A stretch of 64,000 bases of DNA from Nocardia yamanashiensis NBRC 100130. Its GTDB lineage: Bacteria > Actinomycetota > Actinomycetes > Mycobacteriales > Mycobacteriaceae. This document shows, piece by piece, positions 60,635-64,000 of this stretch (position 1 is its first letter; each line of letters opens with the position of its first letter). The notes under the pieces are model-generated. The model saw nothing but the letters and a program-made list of their open reading frames with translations, was not told the origin of the DNA and did not search any database. Position numbers and translations under genes: made by a program. The stretch lies in the NCBI RefSeq assembly GCF_001613325.1, contig NZ_BDCD01000004.1:62001-126000 (forward strand), written 5' to 3'.

Positions 60635-62203
60635 TCAGCCCTGTACGGCTGCTTCCGGCACCAGCAGCTCGGCGATCCGCCGCGCCTGACGGTAACCCGC
60701 TGTCTCCGGCGGGGATTCGGCGAACATCGTGCCGAATTGCTCGTCCACCCATTCCGCAGCCGACGAACCCGGCCACAACACCCCGCCGCGCAGGCGCTCG
60801 AGCACCTTCTTGTTCTTCAGCAAGGTATCGAGCACCCCGCATTTGTCGAGCGTGTGCAGCTCGTAGGGCTCGGAGAAGAGCGTCCGCACGGCATGGTCAT
60901 CGGTGAGGACCAGATGGGTGATGGCTCGTTTACGGTTCTTCAGAAGCGAATCCGCAAGCCCGAACAGATAGCCGCGCTGGGCCAGCACCGCACCCAGATC
61001 CGCCGTATCCTCGGTCAGCCGATCCCGTCCCGCGGCCGCCGCATAGTCCCGAAGCTTGGCCAGATGACTGGCCGAAGCGCCGTGGCGGAGTGCCACGGCC
61101 CGGTAGGCGAGCAGCGCCGCCTCGGGCCCGTCCCGCAGCGCGATCGCGTCACAGACCGCCTCCAGATCGGCATTCTCTGCGACGGCGACCGCGTAATGCA
61201 GGTCCACATCGGCGAACAGCCCCGAACGCCGGCACGCCGCGAGGATTTCGGTGCGCGCGTGCTTCACGCCGTCACTGTGCTTGGTCCAGTAGAAGCCGGT
61301 GCCGCTGTCGAAAATCGTGTACGCCGCGCTGGTCCAGAAGGCGGCCCGGTGCTGGACGGGCAGGGCGAAGGCGTGGGTGTCGAGCACGTTCGACGCCGCT
61401 TCCGGATCGTCGTTGGAAGCCCACTGCCGGGCCGCCATCAACCCGTTCATGCCGCCGATCACCTCGGCATCGGTGATGGTGTCATGCCGCACCGACCAGG
61501 CGGGAAACCCCAGCAGCGGATGGCAATACGCGCTGGCGACCGCCTGACTCACCTGCGGGCCCGTGCATCCCAGCTGCTTCGCGTACAGGTCCGCGCCGAT
61601 CGCCTCGGCATCGGTGAGCAGCCACGCGAAGGGCCGATCGCCGTGTCCGGGATGCCGATAGACCCGCACCCGCACCGCCTGCTCGATGGAATGCCCCGGC
61701 GTCACCTCGGATTCGACGCCCTCGCGGAACGGAGCCAGCCCCGTCCTGGCCAGCCGCTCCCGAACGGCGTCACTCGCACGCCGATAGTCGTACTTGTTCA
61801 AGGGCACGCGCAACGTATCCCGCTCGACCTGCTGCGAATGGCGCACCCCACGTTGTTCCCGCAGCAACGCCAGCGCGGCGTCGCGATCGGCGAAATCGCG
61901 GTAATGCGGGAACACCAGCTCGGTCTCGGCCGAAACCTCCCGCCCGCCATCGAAACCCGCTGTCGTCACCCCGTTCTCGCCGATCTCCTCGAGCAGCCCG
62001 AGCACCCGCACCGGCCCTTCGAACCGCTCGGCCACACCCACGAACGCCGCCCGCAACGCCCGCTGCCAGCGCGGATCCACCCACAGCTCCCGCAACAGCG
62101 CGACCGGCACCGGCAGCCCGCCGCGCACCCATTTCTCCACCCGGCGGTGTATCGCCAATTCGTGGTCGGCCAGCCATAATTCGAGATCGGGAACGCTGTT
62201 CAC
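60635..62203 (-). CDS. Large uncharacterised protein (DUF4132-like appearance)
   Basis: 522 residues from GTG 62203. The N-terminal part is helix-rich (VPDLELWLADHELAIHRRVE, LPVPVALLRELWVDPRWQRA, FAWLLTDAEAIGADLYAKQL); the C-terminal half has QHRAAFWTSAAYTIFDSGTG, ALALRHGASASHLAKLRDY-like helices and KNKKVLERLRGGVLWPGSSA. The early part recalls DUF4132 proteins of actinobacteria, from memory only. No enzyme motif is seen. Adjacent to the Rox-like gene but with no RAE of its own. Confidence 0.5.
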   Translation of the reverse strand: MNSVPDLELWLADHELAIHRRVEKWVRGGLPVPVALLRELWVDPRWQRALRAAFVGVAERFEGPVRVLGLLEEIGENGVTTAGFDGGREVSAETELVFPHYRDFADRDAALALLREQRGVRHSQQVERDTLRVPLNKYDYRRASDAVRERLARTGLAPFREGVESEVTPGHSIEQAVRVRVYRHPGHGDRPFAWLLTDAEAIGADLYAKQLGCTGPQVSQAVASAYCHPLLGFPAWSVRHDTITDAEVIGGMNGLMAARQWASNDDPEAASNVLDTHAFALPVQHRAAFWTSAAYTIFDSGTGFYWTKHSDGVKHARTEILAACRRSGLFADVDLHYAVAVAENADLEAVCDAIALRDGPEAALLAYRAVALRHGASASHLAKLRDYAAAAGRDRLTEDTADLGAVLAQRGYLFGLADSLLKNRKRAITHLVLTDDHAVRTLFSEPYELHTLDKCGVLDTLLKNKKVLERLRGGVLWPGSSAAEWVDEQFGTMFAESPPETAGYRQARRIAELLVPEAAVQG

Positions 62204-62232
62204 CGCGCCGATGCTAATGGCCGCAGCCGAAT

Positions 62233-62808
62233 TCAGCCCAGCCGGAGGGTGGCGGCGATGAGCTGCCACAGCAGTTCGGTGGCCCGATCCACGCTCGCGC
62301 GCGGCACCACGCGCAACTGCTGCGCGATCCCGTGCCGCAGCCCGCCGATCACGTAATGCCCCGCACTGTCCGGGTCGATCGCGGCCGGTATCTCGCCGGC
62401 GGCCTGTCCGGTGCGGATATTCGCCGCCGCCGCGTCACCGAGATTGAGAATGTAGACCGCTTCCAGCTCGGTCAATCCCGGATCGGGTGCGGTGCGATTG
62501 AGCAGCAGCGAGGCCAGCGGATGCGTGAAGTGGTACTCCACGAAGCACCGCGTGCGTTCCCGCTCGCGCGTCGCCCAGTCCGCCTCGGGTAGCCGGTCGT
62601 CGGCGGTGGCCCGGCTGAGCCCCTCGTAGAAGTCGTCCCAAACCGCCGCCAGCAGGCCCACTTTCGACCCGAAATGGTGGTACACCGCCCCGGTGCTCAA
62701 CCCGGCGCGCTTGGTCAGCGCGCTCAGCTCCAGGCTCCCGCGCCCGCGCACCAGTTCGTCGCGGGCGGCATCGAGAAGTTGTTGACGTCCGATCGGTGCG
62801 CGTGCCAC
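62233..62808 (-). CDS. TetR-family regulator
   Basis: 191 residues from GTG 62808. HTH: GRGSLELSALTKRAGLSTGA, VYHHFGSKVGLLAAVWDDFY. The C-terminal domain (TGQAAGEIPAAIDPDSAGHY) matches the ligand domain of TetR_C_37-like regulators. A perfect palindrome lies 10 bases from the start. Probably controls the dioxygenase gene. Confidence 0.87.
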   Translation of the reverse strand: MARAPIGRQQLLDAARDELVRGRGSLELSALTKRAGLSTGAVYHHFGSKVGLLAAVWDDFYEGLSRATADDRLPEADWATRERERTRCFVEYHFTHPLASLLLNRTAPDPGLTELEAVYILNLGDAAAANIRTGQAAGEIPAAIDPDSAGHYVIGGLRHGIAQQLRVVPRASVDRATELLWQLIAATLRLG

Positions 62809-62817
62809 AGTCGAAGC

Positions 62818-62835
62818 ATAACCGAATTCGGTTAT
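62818..62835. promoter_or_regulatory. Perfect 18-bp palindrome, TetR operator candidate
   Basis: ATAACCGAATTCGGTTAT is its own reverse complement, in the 52-base gap between the divergent TetR and dioxygenase genes. Highly likely operator of the TetR. Confidence 0.75.
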
Positions 62836-62860
62836 GTTATGGCTTCTGGAGGGAGTCGGC

Positions 62861-63715
62861 ATGAGCGCGGACGTGTCATCGCTGGTCGATCTGAACGGCG
62901 ACCTGGCGGGCACCTATCGGCGGACGGCGAGCAGCGGCGCGAGTATCGATCCGGCCGTGGTGGACGCGGATCTGGCGGCGCTGGAACGGGACGGTTACGT
63001 CATCCTGCGCGACCTGCTCACTCCGGCGGAGCTCGCCGAAATCCGTGCGGCCGTGGAACCACTGCTGGATCAGACCGGTCGCAATGCCTTCGAAGGGCAT
63101 GGGACGCAGCGGCTTTACAGCGTGCTGAACAAGACCCGCGCCTGCGATCGCATCGCGGACCATCCGCGCGTGCTGGCCCTGCTGGACCGGCTGTTCCTGC
63201 CGAACTATCTGCTGTCGATGCTGCAGGTCATCAAGATCCTGCCGGGGGAGTCGGCGCAGATGCTGCACACCGACGACGGCTTCTACCCGCTGCCGCGGCC
63301 GCGAAAGTTCCTGGGTGCGGCCACCATCTGGGCCATCGACGATTTCACCGCCGAGAACGGCGCGACCGACATCATCCCCGGCAGCCATCTCTGGGACGAC
63401 CGCCTACCCGGTGACGCCGTCCGCGTACCCGTCGTCATGCCCGCGGGTTCCTGCGTCTTCTTCGGCGGCACACTGTGGCACGGCGGGGGAGCGAACACCA
63501 CCTCCGCGCCCCGCCTGGCCTTGACCGCCCAGTACTGCGAACCGTGGCTGCGCCCGCAGGAAGCGTTCACGCTGTCCATGACCCGGGACACGGTTCGCGC
63601 TGTCTCCGAGGACATCCGGCGCATGCTCGGCTACAGCATCCATCCGCCGTTCATCGGCCAGGTCGACGGCATGCACCCCAAACGACTGCTCGAACCCGGC
63701 GCGCCGGCGGTCTGA
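62861..63715 (+). CDS. Phytanoyl-CoA dioxygenase (PhyH)-family protein
   Basis: 284 residues from ATG 62861, GGAGGGA upstream. Fe(II) ligands His136 and Asp138 (LHTDDG), His207 (LWHGGG); 2-oxoglutarate Arg218 (APRLALTAQY). Hydroxylates an unknown substrate; likely repressed by the divergent TetR. Confidence 0.85.
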   Translation: MSADVSSLVDLNGDLAGTYRRTASSGASIDPAVVDADLAALERDGYVILRDLLTPAELAEIRAAVEPLLDQTGRNAFEGHGTQRLYSVLNKTRACDRIADHPRVLALLDRLFLPNYLLSMLQVIKILPGESAQMLHTDDGFYPLPRPRKFLGAATIWAIDDFTAENGATDIIPGSHLWDDRLPGDAVRVPVVMPAGSCVFFGGTLWHGGGANTTSAPRLALTAQYCEPWLRPQEAFTLSMTRDTVRAVSEDIRRMLGYSIHPPFIGQVDGMHPKRLLEPGAPAV

Positions 63716-63723
63716 GCCGCTGA

Positions 63724-64000
63724 TCAATCGGGCAGCGTCGGCACCGAAAGCCCTTCGCCGCGACCGAGTAGGGCCGCGCGGGTGACGGTGCCCGCGCCGA
63801 ACCGATCCCGCAGTGCGTCGAGCGTCGAGTCCAGGGAGTTCTCGGCGCGCTCCGCCAAGGGCAGCGACAGTTGCATGGTGTCGGAGTCGTCGAGATTGGT
63901 CAGCGCCAGGCCGATCAGCGTCAGCCCGCGCTCGTGAATCATCGGCAGTGCGGCCTCGAGCAGCGTGCGGGCCGCGTGCAAGACCACCTCCCCACGGTCG
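63724..64000 (-). CDS. dinB: DNA polymerase IV (DinB) C-terminal part, 5' end outside window
   Basis: The frame is open to the end of the window, so the start lies beyond. The little-finger domain is seen: LTLIGLALTNLDDSDTMQLS, LPLAERAENSLDSTLDALRD, RFGAGTVTRAALLGR. Translesion DNA polymerase; the catalytic palm is outside this window. Confidence 0.85.
   Translation of the reverse strand, partial: DRGEVVLHAARTLLEAALPMIHERGLTLIGLALTNLDDSDTMQLSLPLAERAENSLDSTLDALRDRFGAGTVTRAALLGRGEGLSVPTLPD

Overview
The window is high-GC actinobacterial DNA, packed with genes on both strands and with many ATGA/GTGA start-stop overlaps. The combination of a cvn conservon, a deazaflavin (F420)-type reductase, an LCM-type methyltransferase, a single-chain biotin-dependent acyl-CoA carboxylase and rifamycin-defence genes points to Nocardia or a close relative in the Mycobacteriales. 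That is an inference from gene content; no marker gene such as 16S rRNA is present.

Layout. 1-9.6 kb: the 3' end of a flavin monooxygenase, a lipoprotein, a HIT protein and a membrane protein. Then come a divergent FAD monooxygenase / stand-alone PEP-swivel-domain pair sharing two palindromic operators, a beta-propeller-like protein, a complete IS3-family insertion (6648-7919, target duplication ATG) and small hypotheticals. 9.6-17 kb: membrane protein, dienelactone hydrolase, GlxA/AraC regulator, serine hydrolase lipoprotein, an HTH pair, an XRE regulator, Nudix and GNAT. 17-25.6 kb: an IclR regulator divergent from an eight-gene organosulfur operon: an aliphatic-sulfonate-type ABC transporter, a DszB-like desulfinase with its active-site residues intact, two SsuD-like flavin monooxygenases, a class II aldolase and a second binding-protein-like gene. 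25.6-32.2 kb: methyltransferase, HTH, Nudix, LysR, and a glycerol-phosphate/sugar-type ABC importer with a cyclic-nucleotide/glycerophosphodiester-type phosphoesterase but no ATPase. 32.3-39.2 kb: a BC-BCCP-CT acyl-CoA carboxylase in one chain, convergent with a transporter / cysteine hydrolase / allophanate-hydrolase operon that looks like biuret or allophanate nitrogen scavenging.

39-49.5 kb: alpha/beta hydrolase, a tiny cytochrome P450-like remnant, back-to-back tRNA-His and tRNA-Tyr, SDR, N-acyl-D-amino-acid deacylase, TetR with a divergent hydrolase, a complete conservon (cvnA-D) and a Ser/Thr protein kinase followed by a 35-bp tandem repeat. 49.6-60.6 kb: a rifamycin-response district. 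helR (HelD-like RNA polymerase protector) and a Rox-like FAD monooxygenase lie about 9 kb apart. Each follows the same promoter block: TATAWC, GCACC, a RAE-type palindrome CTTGCSGCAAG and CGCAGAATCGCT, with identical spacing. Between them are a tyrosine recombinase, F420-type reductase, HAD hydrolase, methyltransferase/TetR pair, HugZ-like protein, dehalogenase-like hydrolase, P-loop kinase and Nudix. 60.6-64 kb: a large uncharacterised protein, TetR with a perfect 18-bp palindrome, a phytanoyl-CoA-dioxygenase-like gene and the 3' end of dinB.

The two most notable systems are the twin RAE promoters driving helR and the monooxygenase (one regulon combining target protection and possible drug modification) and the DszB-containing desulfurisation operon.
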